Assembly (NCBI GenBank): GCA_964057225.1
Contig: OZ059898.1
Location: 19,073,267 to 19,137,266 of the forward strand
Direction of reading: 5' to 3'
Length of the DNA stretch: 64,000 nucleotides
Origin: Auanema rhodensis
Taxonomy: Eukaryota > Nematoda > Chromadorea > Rhabditida > Rhabditidae
A model generated the notes under the pieces. That model was not told where the DNA came from and searched no databases. It worked only from the letters and a program-made list of their open reading frames with translations. The translations under genes were made by a program, and so were the position numbers. Below, one piece after another: positions 1 through 13,337 of the stretch. Positions within the stretch are counted from its first letter, which is position 1. Each line of letters begins with the position of its first letter.

Positions 1-1053
1 TACACTAATGCATCATTTTTCAAACGATCATAACTAATTTTTGTATTGAGCGTTTCTCAAAGTAGTATAGTGCATTCGATGCGGATTTTTAAGCTGCGTC
101 GATCTGTGTTATCAGATTTGCGCTAGCTGAAAAATGCACCGAGATATCAACTGATATAAGTTTACACTTATATCCTCGATTTTCACCCTGAAGAATTAAT
201 TCTTTCGTTGAATAACATTGTCCATCGTCTTTGCCTTGAAAAAAGGAATCTAAAAACATCTTCTTTTTGCTAAATTATTTTGAAATTTTTTGAAAAAATT
301 TTTGTCAAAATGTTTTTGGAAGCAATGTTGAGTGTACATGGAAACTCAACATACACTAATGCATCATTTTTCAAACGATCATAACTATATTTTGTATAAA
401 GCGTTTCTCAATGTAGTATAGTGCATTCGATGCGGATTTTTAAGCTGCGTCGATCTGTGTTATCAGATTTGCGCTAGCTTAAAAATGCACCGAGATATCA
501 ACTGATATAAGTTCACACTTATTTCCTCGATTTTCACCCTGAAGAATTAATTTTTTCGTTGAATAACATTGTCCATCGTCTTTGCCTTGAAAAAAGGAAT
601 CTGAAAACATCTACTTTTTGCTAAATTATTTTGAAATTTTTTGAAAAAATTTTTGTCAAAATGTTTTTGGAAGCAATGTTGAGTGTACATGGAAACTCAA
701 CATACACTAATGCATCATTTTTCAAACGATCATAACTAATTTTTGTATAAAGCGTTTCTCAAAGTAGTATAGTGCATTCGATGCGGATTTTTAAGCTGCG
801 TCGATCTGTGTTATCAGATTTGCGCTAGCTTAAAAAAGCACCGAGATATCAACTGATATAAGTTCACACTTATATCCTCGATTTTCACCCTGAAGAATTA
901 ATTTTTTTGTTGAATAACATTGTCCATCGTCTTTGCCTTGAAAAAAGGAATCTAAAAACATCTACTTTTTGCTAAATTATTTTGAAATTTTTTGAAAAAA
1001 TTTTTGTCAAAATGTTTTTGGAAGCAATGTTGAGTGTACATGGAAACTCAACA
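1..1053. repeat. Three-monomer segment, first copy (M1-M3), 7-monomer spacing
   Basis: M1, M2 and M3 match M8, M9 and M10 (2458-3510) at a distance of 2,457 bp, exactly seven monomers. M1 and M8 share the private alleles ATTGAG, GCTGAAAAATG and TTCTTTCG. M2 and M9 share ACTTATTTC and CTGAAAACATC. I see three differences, all in M2/M9. M4-M7 do not match M11-M14, so homology covers only part of the 7-monomer unit. Confidence 0.75.
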
Positions 1054-1755
1054 TACACTAATGCATCATTTTTCAAACGATCATAACTAATTTTTGTATA
1101 AAGCGTTTCTCAAAGTAGTATAGTGCATTCGATGCGGATTTTTAAGCTGCGTCGATCTGTGTTATCAGATTTGCGCTAGCTTAAAAAAGCACCGAGATAT
1201 CAACTGATATAAGTTCACACTTATATCCTCGATTTTCACCCTGAAGAATTAATTTTTTTGTTGAATAACATTGTCCATCGTCTTTGCCTTGAAAAAAGGA
1301 ATCTAAAAACATCTACTTTTTGCTAAATTATTTTGAAATTTTTTGAAAAAATTTTTGTCAAAATGTTTTTGGAAGCAATGTTGAGTGTACATGGAAACTC
1401 AACATACACTAATGCATCATTTTTCAAACGATCATAACTAATTTTTGTATAAAGCGTTTCTCAAAGTAGTATAGTGCATTCGATGCGGATTTTTAAGCTG
1501 CGTCGATCTGTGTTATCAGATTTGCGCTAGCTTAAAAAAGCACCGAGATATCAACTGATATAAGTTCACACTTATATCCTCGATTTTCACCCTGAAGAAT
1601 TAATTTTTTTGTTGAATAACATTGTCCATCGTCTTTGCCTTGAAAAAAGGAATCTAAAAACATCTACTTTTTGCTAAATTATTTTGAAATTTTTTGAAAA
1701 AATTTTTGTCAAAATGTTTTTGGAAGCAATGTTGAGTGTACATGGAAACTCAACA
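703..1755. repeat. Three identical monomers in a row (M3-M5)
   Basis: M3 (703-1053), M4 (1054-1404) and M5 (1405-1755) read as identical, including the uncommon A at position 135. Elsewhere neighbouring monomers are usually of different subtypes. This is therefore a local single-monomer amplification and very recent on the scale of the array. Confidence 0.8.
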
Positions 1756-2457
1756 TACACTAATGCATCATTTTTCAAACGATCATAACTAATTTTTGTA
1801 TAAAGCGTTTCTCAAAGTAGTTTAGTGCATTCGATGCGGATTTTTAAGCTGCGTCGATCTGTGTTATCAGATTTGCGCTAGCTGAAAAATGCACCGAGAT
1901 ATCAACTGATATAAGTTTACACTTATATCCTCGATTTTCACCCTGAAGAATTAATTTTTTCGTTGAATAACATTGTCCATCGTCTTTGCCTTGAAAAAAG
2001 GAATCTAAAAACATCTTCTTTTTGCTAAATTATTTTGAAATTTTTTGAAAAAATTTTTGTCAAAATGTTTTTGGAAGCAATGTTGAGTGTACATGGAAAC
2101 TCAACATACACTAATGCATCATTTTTCAAACGATCATAACTAATTTTTGTATTAAGCGTTTTTCAATGTAGTATAGTGCATTCGATGCGGATTTTTAAGC
2201 TGCGTCGATCTGTGTTATCAGATTTGCGCTAGCTTAAAAATGCACCGAGATATCAACTGATATAAGTTCACACTTATATCCTCGATTTTCACCCTGAAGA
2301 ATTAATTTTTTTGTTGAATAACATTGTCCATCGTCTTTGCCTTGAAAAAAGGAATCTAAAGACATCTACTTTTTGCTAAATTATTTCGAAATTTTTTGAA
2401 AAAATTTTTGTCAAAATGTTTTTGGAAGCAATGTTGAGTGTACATGGAAACTCAACA

Positions 2458-3510
2458 TACACTAATGCATCATTTTTCAAACGATCATAACTAATTTTTG
2501 TATTGAGCGTTTCTCAAAGTAGTATAGTGCATTCGATGCGGATTTTTAAGCTGCGTCGATCTGTGTTATCAGATTTGCGCTAGCTGAAAAATGCACCGAG
2601 ATATCAACTGATATAAGTTTACACTTATATCCTCGATTTTCACCCTGAAGAATTAATTCTTTCGTTGAATAACATTGTCCATCGTCTTTGCCTTGAAAAA
2701 AGGAATCTAAAAACATCTTCTTTTTGCTAAATTATTTTGAAATTTTTTGAAAAAATTTTTGTCAAAATGTTTTTGGAAGCAATGTTGAGTGTACATGGAA
2801 ACTCAACATACACTAATGCATCATTTTTCAAACGATCATAACTAATTTTTGTATAAAGCGTTTCTCAATGTAGTATAGTGCATTCGATGCGGATTTTTAA
2901 GCTGCGTCGATCTGTGTTATCAGATTTGCGCTAGCTTAAAAATGCACCGAGATATCAACTGATATAAGTTCACACTTATTTCCTCGATTTTCACCCTGAA
3001 GAATTAATTTTTTCGTTGAATAACATTGTCCATCGTCTTTGCCTTGAAAAAAGGAATCTGAAAACATCTACTTTTTGCTAAATTATCTTGAAATTTTTTG
3101 AAAAAATTTTTGTCAAAATGTTTTTGGAAGCAATGTTGAGTGTACATGGAAACTCAACATACACTAATGCATCATTTTTCAAACGATCATAACTAATTTT
3201 TGTATAAAGCGTTTCTCAAAGTAGTATAGTGCATTCGATGCGGATTTTTAAGCTGCGTCGATCTGTGTTATCAGATTTGCGCTAGCTTAAAAAAGCACCG
3301 AGATATCAACTGATATAAGTTCACACTTATATCCTCGATTTTCACCCTGAAGAATTAATTTTTTTGTTGAATAACATTGTCCATCGTCTTTGCCTTGAAA
3401 AAAGGAATCTAAAAACATCTACTTTTTGCTAAATTATTTTGAAATTTTTTGAAAAAATTTTTGTCAAAATGTTTTTGGAAGCAATGTTGAGTGTACATGG
3501 AAACTCAACA
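2458..3510. repeat. Three-monomer segment, second copy (M8-M10)
   Basis: Counterpart of 1-1053. M8 matches M1 and M10 matches M3 as far as I can read. M9 differs from M2 at the AACTAATTT site (two bases) and has ATCTTG for ATTTTG. Confidence 0.75.
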
Positions 3511-3861
3511 TACACTAATGCATCATTTTTCAAACGATCATAACTACTTTTTGTATTAAGCGTTTCTCAAAGTAGTATAGTGCATTCGATGCGGATTTTT
3601 AAGCTGCGTCGATCTGTGTTATCAGATTTGCGCTAGCTTAAAAATGCACCGAGATATCAACTGATATAAGTTCACACTTATATCCTCGATTTTCACCCTG
3701 AAGAATTAATTTTTTCGTTGAATAACATTGTCCATCGTCTTTGCCTTGAAAAAAGGAATCTAAAAACATCTTCTTTTTGCTAAATCATTTTGAAATTTTT
3801 CGAAAAAATTTTTGTCAAAATGTTTTTGGAAGCAATGTTGAGTGTACATGGAAACTCAACA

Positions 3862-5265
3862 TACACTAATGCATCATTTTTCAAACGATCATAACTAATT
3901 TTTGTATTAAGCGTTTCTCAAAGTAGTATAGTGCATTCGATGCGGATTTTTAAGCTGCGTCGATCTGTGTTATCAGATTTGCGCTAGCTTAAAAAAGCAC
4001 CGAGATATCAACTGATATAAGTTCACACTTATATCCTCGATTTTCACCCTGAAGAATTAATTTTTTTGTTGAATAACATTGTCCATCGTTTTTGCCTTGA
4101 AAAAAGGAATCTAAAAACATCTACTTTTTGCTAAATTATTTTGAAATTTTTTGAAAAAATTTTTGTCAAAATGTTTTTGGAAGCAATGTTGAGTGTACAT
4201 GGAAACTCAACATACACTAATGCATCATTTTTCAAACGATCATAACTAATTTTTGTATTAAGCGTTTCTCAAAGTAGTATAGTGCATTCGATGCGGATTT
4301 TTAAGCTGCGTCGATCTGTGTTATCAGATTTGCGCTAGCTTAAAAATGCACCGAGATATCAACTGATATAAGTTCACACTTATTTCCTCGATTTTCACCC
4401 TGAAGAATTAATTTTTTCGTTGAATAACATTGTCCATCGTCTTTGCTTTGAAAAAAGGAATCTAAAAACATCTACTTTTTGCTAAATTATTTTGAAATTT
4501 TTTGAAAAAATTTTTGTCAAAATGTTTTTGGAAGCAATGTTGAGTGTACATGGAAACTCAACATACACTAATGTATCATTTTTCAAACGATCATAACTAC
4601 TTTTTGTATAAAGCGTTTCTCAAAGTAGTATAGTGCATTCGATGCGGATTTTTAAGCTGCGTCGATCTGTGTTATCAGATTTGCGCTAGCTTAAAAATGC
4701 ACCGAGATATCAACTGATATAAGTTCACACTTATATCCTCGATTTTCACCCTGAAGAACTAATTTTTTCGTTGAAAAACATTGTCCATCGTGTTTGCCTT
4801 GAAAAAAGGAATCTAAAAACATCTACTTTTTGCTAAATTATTCTGAAATTTTTCGAAAAAATTTTTGTCAAAATGTTTTTGGAAGCAATGTTGAGTGTAC
4901 ATGGAAACTCAACATACACTAATGCATCATTTTTCAAACGATCATAACTAATTTTTGTATAAAGCGTTTCTCAAAGTAGTATAGTGCATTCGATGCGGAT
5001 TTTTAAGCTGCGTCGATCTGTGTTATCAGATTTGCGCTAGCTTAAAAATGCACCGAGATATCAACTGATATAAGTTCACACTTATATCCTCGATTTTCAC
5101 CCTGAAGAATTAATTTTTTTGTTGAATAACATTGTCCATCGTCTTTGCCTTGAAAAAAGGAATCTAAAAACATCTACTTTTTGCTAAATTATTTTGAAAT
5201 TTTTTGAAAAAATTTTTGTCAAAATGTTTTTGGAAGCAATGTTGAGTGTACATGGAAACTCAACA
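3862..5265. repeat. 4-monomer unit, first copy (M12-M15)
   Basis: M12-M15 are followed directly by the matching series M16-M19 at 1,404 bp. The order is CGTTTTTGCC type, GCTTTG/ACTTATTTC type, GTATCAT type, ATAAAG type. Differences seen: A/T at position 135 in M12, CACCAAG in M17 and GTTTTTC in M18. Confidence 0.75.
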
Positions 5266-6669
5266 TACACTAATGCATCATTTTTCAAACGATCATAACT
5301 AATTTTTGTATTAAGCGTTTCTCAAAGTAGTATAGTGCATTCGATGCGGATTTTTAAGCTGCGTCGATCTGTGTTATCAGATTTGCGCTAGCTTAAAAAT
5401 GCACCGAGATATCAACTGATATAAGTTCACACTTATATCCTCGATTTTCACCCTGAAGAATTAATTTTTTTGTTGAATAACATTGTCCATCGTTTTTGCC
5501 TTGAAAAAAGGAATCTAAAAACATCTACTTTTTGCTAAATTATTTTGAAATTTTTTGAAAAAATTTTTGTCAAAATGTTTTTGGAAGCAATGTTGAGTGT
5601 ACATGGAAACTCAACATACACTAATGCATCATTTTTCAAACGATCATAACTAATTTTTGTATTAAGCGTTTCTCAAAGTAGTATAGTGCATTCGATGCGG
5701 ATTTTTAAGCTGCGTCGATCTGTGTTATCAGATTTGCGCTAGCTTAAAAATGCACCAAGATATCAACTGATATAAGTTCACACTTATTTCCTCGATTTTC
5801 ACCCTGAAGAATTAATTTTTTCGTTGAATAACATTGTCCATCGTCTTTGCTTTGAAAAAAGGAATCTAAAAACATCTACTTTTTGCTAAATTATTTTGAA
5901 ATTTTTTGAAAAAATTTTTGTCAAAATGTTTTTGGAAGCAATGTTGAGTGTACATGGAAACTCAACATACACTAATGTATCATTTTTCAAACGATCATAA
6001 CTACTTTTTGTATAAAGCGTTTTTCAAAGTAGTATAGTGCATTCGATGCGGATTTTTAAGCTGCGTCGATCTGTGTTATCAGATTTGCGCTAGCTTAAAA
6101 ATGCACCGAGATATCAACTGATATAAGTTCACACTTATATCCTCGATTTTCACCCTGAAGAACTAATTTTTTCGTTGAAAAACATTGTCCATCGTGTTTG
6201 CCTTGAAAAAAGGAATCTAAAAACATCTACTTTTTGCTAAATTATTCTGAAATTTTTCGAAAAAATTTTTGTCAAAATGTTTTTGGAAGCAATGTTGAGT
6301 GTACATGGAAACTCAACATACACTAATGCATCATTTTTCAAACGATCATAACTAATTTTTGTATAAAGCGTTTCTCAAAGTAGTATAGTGCATTCGATGC
6401 GGATTTTTAAGCTGCGTCGATCTGTGTTATCAGATTTGCGCTAGCTTAAAAATGCACCGAGATATCAACTGATATAAGTTCACACTTATATCCTCGATTT
6501 TCACCCTGAAGAATTAATTTTTTTGTTGAATAACATTGTCCATCGTCTTTGCCTTGAAAAAAGGAATCTAAAAACATCTACTTTTTGCTAAATTATTTTG
6601 AAATTTTTTGAAAAAATTTTTGTCAAAATGTTTTTGGAAGCAATGTTGAGTGTACATGGAAACTCAACA
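5266..6669. repeat. 4-monomer unit, second copy (M16-M19)
   Basis: Directly adjacent copy of 3862-5265. A looser third version follows at M22-M25 (7372-8775) after an insertion of two AAGAATC monomers (M20-M21). There M23 and M24 carry TTAC loops and other mixed alleles. Confidence 0.7.
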
Positions 6670-8073
6670 TACACTAATGCATCATTTTTCAAACGATCAT
6701 AACTAATTTTTGTATTAAGCGTTTCTCAAAGTAGTATAGTGCATTCGATGCGGATTTTTAAGTTGCGTCGATCTGTGTTATCAGATTTGCGCTAGCTTAA
6801 AAATGCACCGAGATATCAACTGATATAAGTTCACACTTATATCCTCGATTTTCACCCTGAAGAATTAATTTTTTTGTTGAATAACATTGTCCATCGTCTT
6901 TGCCTTGAAAAAAAGAATCTAAAAACATCTACTTTTTGCTAAATTATTTTGAAATTTTTTGAAAAAATTTTTGTCAAAATGTTTTTGGAAGCAATGTTGA
7001 GTGTACATGGAAACTCAACATACACTAATGCATCATTTTTCAAACGATCATAACTAATTTTTGTATTAAGCGTTTCTCAAAGTAGTATAGTGCATTCGAT
7101 GCGGATTTTTAAGCTGCGTCGATCTGTGTTATCAGATTTGCGCTAGCTTAAAAATGCACCGAGATATCAACTGATATAAGTTCACACTTATATCCTCGAT
7201 TTTCACCCTGAAGAATTAATTTTTTTGTTGAATAACATTGTCCATCGTCTTTGCCTTGAAAAAAAGAATCTAAAAACATCTACTTTTTGCTAAATTATTT
7301 TGAAATTTTTTGAAAAAATTTTTGTCAAAATGTTTTTGGAAGCAATGTTGAGTGTACATGGAAACTCAACATACACTAATGCATCATTTTTCAAACGATC
7401 ATAACTAATTTTTGTATTAAGCGTTTCTCAAAGTAGTATAGTGCATTCGATGCGGATTTTTAAGCTGCGTCGATCTGTGTTATCAGATTTGCGCTAGCTT
7501 AAAAATGCACCGAGATATCAACTGATATAAGTTCACACTTATATCCTCGATTTTCACCCTGAAGAATTAATTTTTTTGTTGAATAACATTGTCCATCGTT
7601 TTTGCCTTGAAAAAAGGAATCTAAAAACATCTACTTTTTGCTAAATTATTTTGAAATTTTTTGAAAAAATTTTTGTCAAAATGTTTTTGGAAGCAATGTT
7701 GAGTGTACATGGAAACTCAACATACACTAATGCATCATTTTTCAAACGATCATAACTAATTTTTGTATTAAGCGTTTTTCAAAGTAGTATAGTGCATTCG
7801 ATGCGGATTTTTAAGCTGCGTCGATCTGTGTTATCAGATTTGCGCTAGCTTAAAAATGCACCGAGATATCAACTGATATAAGTTTACACTTATATCCTCG
7901 ATTTTCACCCTGAAGAATTAATTTTTTCGTTGAATAACATTGTCCATCGTCTTTGCTTTGAAAAAAGGAATCTAAAAACATCTACTTTTTGCTAAATTAT
8001 TTTGAAATTTTTTGAAAAAATTTTTGTCAAAATGTTTTTGGAAGCAATGTTGAGTGTACATGGAAACTCAACA

Positions 8074-8424
8074 TACACTAATGTATCATTTTTCAAACGA
8101 TCATAACTACTTTTTGTATAAAGCGTTTTTCAAAGTAGTATAGTGCATTCGATGCGGATTTTTAAGCTGCGTCGATCTGTGTTATCAGATTTGCGCTAGC
8201 TTAAAAATGCACCGAGATATCAACTGATATAAGTTTACACTTATATCCTCGATTTTCACCCTGAAGAATTAATTTTTTTGTTGAATAACATTGTCCATCG
8301 TCTTTGCCTTGAAAAAAGGAATCTAAAAACATCTACTTTTTGCTAAATTATTCTGAAATTTTTCGAAAAAATTTTTGTCACAATGTTTTTGGAAGCAATG
8401 TTGAGTGTACATGGAAACTCAACA
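8074..8424. repeat. Mosaic monomer M24
   Basis: The first part (GTATCAT, AACTACTTT, ATAAAG) is of M18 type. The middle (TTAC loop, GAATTAA, TTTTTTTG, TTGAATAAC, CTTTGCC) is of another type. The end (TATTCTG, TCG) is again of M18 type. That pattern is expected from a short conversion tract. It also has a private GTCACAATG at about 304-312. Confidence 0.6.
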
Positions 8425-10529
8425 TACACTAATGCATCATTTTTCAAACGATCATAACTAATTTTTGTATAAAGCGTTTCTCAAAGTAGTATAGTGCATT
8501 CGATGCGGATTTTTAAGCTGCGTCGATCTGTGTTATCAGATTTGCGCTAGCTTAAAAATGCACCGAGATATCAACTGATATAAGTTCACACTTATATCCT
8601 CGATTTTCACCCTGAAGAATTAATTTTTTTGTTGAATAACATTGTCCATCGTCTTTGCCTTGAAAAAAGGAATCTAAAAACATCTACTTTTTGCTAAATT
8701 ATTTTGAAATTTTTTGAAAAAATTTTTGTCAAAATGTTTTTGGAAGCAATGTTGAGTGTACATGGAAACTCAACATACACTAATGCATCATTTTTCAAAC
8801 GATCATAACTAATTTTTGTATTAAGCGTTTCTCAAAGTAGTATAGTGCATTCGATGCGGATTTTTAAGTTGCGTCGATCTGTGTTATCAGATTTGCGCTA
8901 GCTTAAAAATGCACCGAGATATCAACTGATATAAGTTCACACTTATATCCTCGATTTTCACCCTGAAGAATTAATTTTTTTGTTGAATAACATTGTCCAT
9001 CGTCTTTGCCTTGAAAAAAAGAATCTAAAAACATCTACTTTTTGCTAAATTATTTTGAAATTTTTTGAAAAAATTTTTGTCAAAATGTTTTTGGAAGCAA
9101 TGTTGAGTGTACATGGAAACTCAACATACACTAATGCATCATTTTTCAAACGATCATAACTAATTTTTGTATTAAGCGTTTTTCAAAGTAGTATAGTGCA
9201 TTCGATGCGGATTTTTAAGCTGCGTCGATCTGTGTTATCAGATTTGCGCTAGCTTAAAAATGCACCGAGATATCAACTGATATAAGTTCACACTTATATC
9301 CTCGATTTTCACCCTGAAGAATTAATTTTTTTGTTGAATAACATTGTCCATCGTCTTTGCCTTGAAAAAAAGAATCTAAAAACATCTACTTTTTGCTAAA
9401 TTATTTTGAAATTTTTTGAAAAAATTTTTGTCAAAATGTTTTTGGAAGCAATGTTGAGTGTACATGGAAACTCAACATACACTAATGCATCATTTTTCAA
9501 ACGATCATAACTAATTTTTGTATTAAGCGTTTCTCAAAGTAGTATAGTGCATTCGATGCGGATTTTTAAGCTGCGTCGATCTGTGTTATCAGATTTGCGC
9601 TAGCTTAAAAATGCACCGAGATATCAACTGATATAAGTTCACACTTATATCCTCGATTTTCACCCTGAAGAATTAATTTTTTTGTTGAAAAACATTGTCC
9701 ATCGTGTTTGCCTTGAAAAAAGGAATCTAAAAACATCTACTTTTTGCTAAATCATTTTAAAATTTTTCGAAAAAATTTTTGTCAAAATGTTTTGGAAGCA
9801 ATGTTGAGTGTACATGGAAACTCAACATACACTAATGCATCATTTTTCAAACGATCATAACTAATTTTTGTATAAAGCGTTTCTCAAAGTAGTATAGTGC
9901 ATTCGATGCGGATTTTTAAGCTGCGTCGATCTGTGTTATCAGATTTGCGCTAGCTTAAAAATGCACCGAGATATCAACTGATATAAGTTCACACTTATAT
10001 CCTCGATTTTCACCCTGAAGAATTAATTTTTTTGTTGAATAACATTGTCCATCGTTTTTGCCTTGAAAAAAAGAATCTAAAAACATCTACTTTTTGCTAA
10101 ATTATTTTGAAATTTTTTGAAAAAATTTTTGTCAAAATGTTTTTGGAAGCAATGTTGAGTGTACATGGAAACTCAACATACACTAATGCATCATTTTTCA
10201 AACGATCATAACTAATTTTTGTATTAAGCGTTTCTCAAAGTAGTATAGTGCATTCGATGCGGATTTTTAAGCTGCGTCGATCTGTGTTATCAGATTTGCG
10301 CTAGCTTAAAAATGCACCGAGATATCAACTGATATAAGTTCACACTTATATCCTCGATTTTCACCCTGAAGAATTAATTTTTTTGTTGAATAACATTGTC
10401 CATCGTCTTTGCCTTGAAAAAAAGAATCTAAAAACATCTACTTTTTGCTAAATTATTTTGAAATTTTTTGAAAAAATTTTTGTCAAAATGTTTTTGGAAG
10501 CAATGTTGAGTGTACATGGAAACTCAACA

Positions 10530-12284
10530 TACACTAATGCATCATTTTTCAAACGATCATAACTAATTTTTGTATTAAGCGTTTCTCAAAGTAGTATAGT
10601 GCATTCGATGCGGATTTTTAAGCTGCGTCGATCTGTGTTATCAGATTTGCGCTAGCTTAAAAATGCACCGAGATATCAACTGATATAAGTTCACACTTAT
10701 ATCCTCGATTTTCACCCTGAAGAACTAATTTTTTCGTTGAAAAACATTGTCCATCGTGTTTGCCTTGAAAAAAGGAATCTAAAAACATCTACTTTTTGCT
10801 AAATTATTCTGAAATTTTTCGAAAAAATTTTTGTCAAAATGTTTTTGGAAGCAATGTTGAGTGTACATGGAAACTCAACATACACTAATGCATCATTTTT
10901 CAAACGATCATAACTAATTTTTGTATAAAGCGTTTCTCAAAGTAGTATAGTGCATTCGATGCGGATTTTTAAGCTGCGTCGATCTGTGTTATCAGATTTG
11001 CGCTAGCTTAAAAATGCACCGAGATATCAACTGATATAAGTTCACACTTATATCCTCGATTTTCACCCTGAAGAATTAATTTTTTTGTTGAATAACATTG
11101 TCCATCGTCTTTGCCTTGAAAAAAGGAATCTAAAAACATCTACTTTTTGCTAAATTATTTTGAAATTTTTTGAAAAAATTTTTGTCAAAATGTTTTTGGA
11201 AGCAATGTTGAGTGTACATGGAAACTCAACATACACTAATGCATCATTTTTCAAACGATCATAACTAATTTTTGTATTAAGCGTTTCTCAAAGTAGTATA
11301 GTGCATTCGATGCGGATTTTTAAGCTGCGTCGATCTGTGTTATCAGATTTGCGCTAGCTTAAAAATGCACCGAGATATCAACTGATATAAGTTCACACTT
11401 ATATCCTCGATTTTCACCCTGAAGAATTAATTTTTTTGTTGAATAACATTGTCCATCGTCTTTGCCTTGAAAAAAAGAATCTAAAAACATCTACTTTTTG
11501 CTAAATTATTTTGAAATTTTTTGAAAAAATTTTTGTCAAAATGTTTTTGGAAGCAATGTTGAGTGTACATGGAAACTCAACATACACTAATGCATCATTT
11601 TTCAAACGATCATAACTAATTTTTGTATTAAGCGTTTCTCAAAGTAGTATAGTGCATTCGATGCGGATTTTTAAGCTGCGTCGATCTGTGTTATCAGATT
11701 TGCGCTAGCTTAAAAATGCACCGAGATATCAACTGATATAAGTTCACACTTATATCCTCGATTTTCACCCTGAAGAATTAATTTTTTTGTTGAATAACAT
11801 TGTCCATCGTTTTTGCCTTGAAAAAAGGAATCTAAAAACATCTACTTTTTGCTAAATTATTTTGAAATTTTTTGAAAAAATTTTTGTCAAAATGTTTTTG
11901 GAAGCAATGTTGAGTGTACATGGAAACTCAACATACACTAATGCATCATTTTTCAAACGATCATAACTAATTTTTGTATTAAGCGTTTTTCAAAGTAGTA
12001 TAGTGCATTCGATGCGGATTTTTAAGCTGCGTCGATCTGTGTTATCAGATTTGCGCTAGCTTAAAAATGCACCGAGATATCAACTGATATAAGTTTACAC
12101 TTATATCCTCGATTTTCACCCTGAAGAATTAATTTTTTTGTTGAATAACATTGTCCATCGTGTTTGCCTTGAAAAAAGGAATCTAAAAACATCTAATTTT
12201 TGCTAAATCATTTTAAAATTTTTTGAAAAAATTTTTGTCAAAATGTTTTTGGAAGCAATGTTGAGTGTACATGGAAACTCAACT
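10530..12284. repeat. 5-monomer segment, first copy (M31-M35)
   Basis: M31-M35 correspond to M39-M43 (13338-15092), eight monomers or 2,808 bp later. The shared order is the GAACTAA/TATTCTG monomer, ATAAAG, AAGAATC, CGTTTTTGCC, then the CTAATTTTT/TCATTTTAAAA monomer. M31 lacks the GTATCAT start of M39. M33 has ATTAAG where M41 has ATAAAG. M42 has a private TTTTCAAGC. Confidence 0.65.
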
Positions 12285-13337
12285 TACACTAATGCATCAT
12301 TTTTCAAACGATCATAACTAATTTTTGTATTAAGCGTTTCTCAAAGTAGTATAATGCATTCGATGCGGATTTTTAAGCTGCGTCGATCTGTGTTATCAGA
12401 TTTGCGCTAGCTTAAAAATGCACCGAGATATCAACTGATATAAGTTTACACTTATATCCTCGATTTTCACCCTGAAGAATTAATTTTTTCGTTGAATAAC
12501 ATTGTCCATCGTCTTTGCTTTGAAAAAAGGAATCTAAAAACATCTACTTTTTGCTAAATCATTTTAAAATTTTTTGAAAAAATTTTTGTCAAAATGTTTT
12601 TGGAAGCAATGTTGAGTGTACATGGAAACTCAACATACACTAATGCATCATTTTTCAAACGATCATAACTAATTTTTGTATTGAGCGTTTCTCAATGTAG
12701 TATAGTGCATTTGATGCGGATTTTTAAGCTGCGTCGATCTGTGTTATCAGATTTGCGCTAGCTTAAAAATGCACCGAGATATCAACTGATATAAGTTTAC
12801 ACTTATATCCTCGATTTTCACCCTGAAGAATTAATTTTTTTGTTGAATAACATTGTCCATCGTGTTTGCCTTGAAAAAAGGAATCTAAAAACATCTACTT
12901 TTTGCTAAATCATTTTAAAATTTTTTGAAAAAATTTTTGTCAAAATGTTTTTGGAAGCAATGTTGAGTGTACATGGAAACTCAACTTACACTAATGCATC
13001 ATTTTTCAAACGATCATAACTAATTTTTGTATTAAGCGTTTCTCAAAGTAGTATAGTGCATTCGATGCGGATTTTTAAGCTGCGTCGATCTGTGTTATCA
13101 GATTTGCGCTAGCTTAAAAATGCACCGAGATATCAACTGATATAAGTTCACACTTATATCCTCGATTTTCACCCTGAAGAATTAATTTTTTTGTTGAATA
13201 ACATTGTCCATCGTCTTTGCCTTGAAAAAAAGAATCTAAAAACATCTACTTTTTGCTAAATTATTTTGAAATTTTTTGAAAAAATTTTTGTCAAAATGTT
13301 TTTGGAAGCAATGTTGAGTGTACATGGAAACTCAACA

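Larger units (their letters stand above)
1..4212. repeat. Block A: left-edge subtypes (M1-M12)
   Basis: Twelve monomers of 351 bp. They carry alleles rare or absent elsewhere: GCTGAAAAATG in M1, M6 and M8; AAAAAAGCACC in M3, M4, M5, M10 and M12; TTCTTTCG at about 201-207 in M1 and M8; ATTGAG at 46-51 in M1 and M8. CATCTTC at 257-263 (M1, M6, M8, M11) recurs only in the C-type blocks. The mixture suggests that the window begins near the end of another subtype domain lying to the left. Confidence 0.7.
4213..11933. repeat. Block B1: mixed subtypes, A at position 61 (M13-M34)
   Basis: Monomers share CAAAGTAG at 58-65. A striking subtype has GTATCAT at 10-16 with AACTACTTT (M14, M18, M24). A related type carries GAACTAA, TTGAAAAAC, CGTGTTT and TATTCTG with TCG (M14, M18, M31). 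Each is followed by an ATAAAG monomer (M15, M19, M25, M32). AAGAATC at about 244-250 first appears at M20. The first 350-bp monomer is M28 (9478-9827). Confidence 0.7.
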
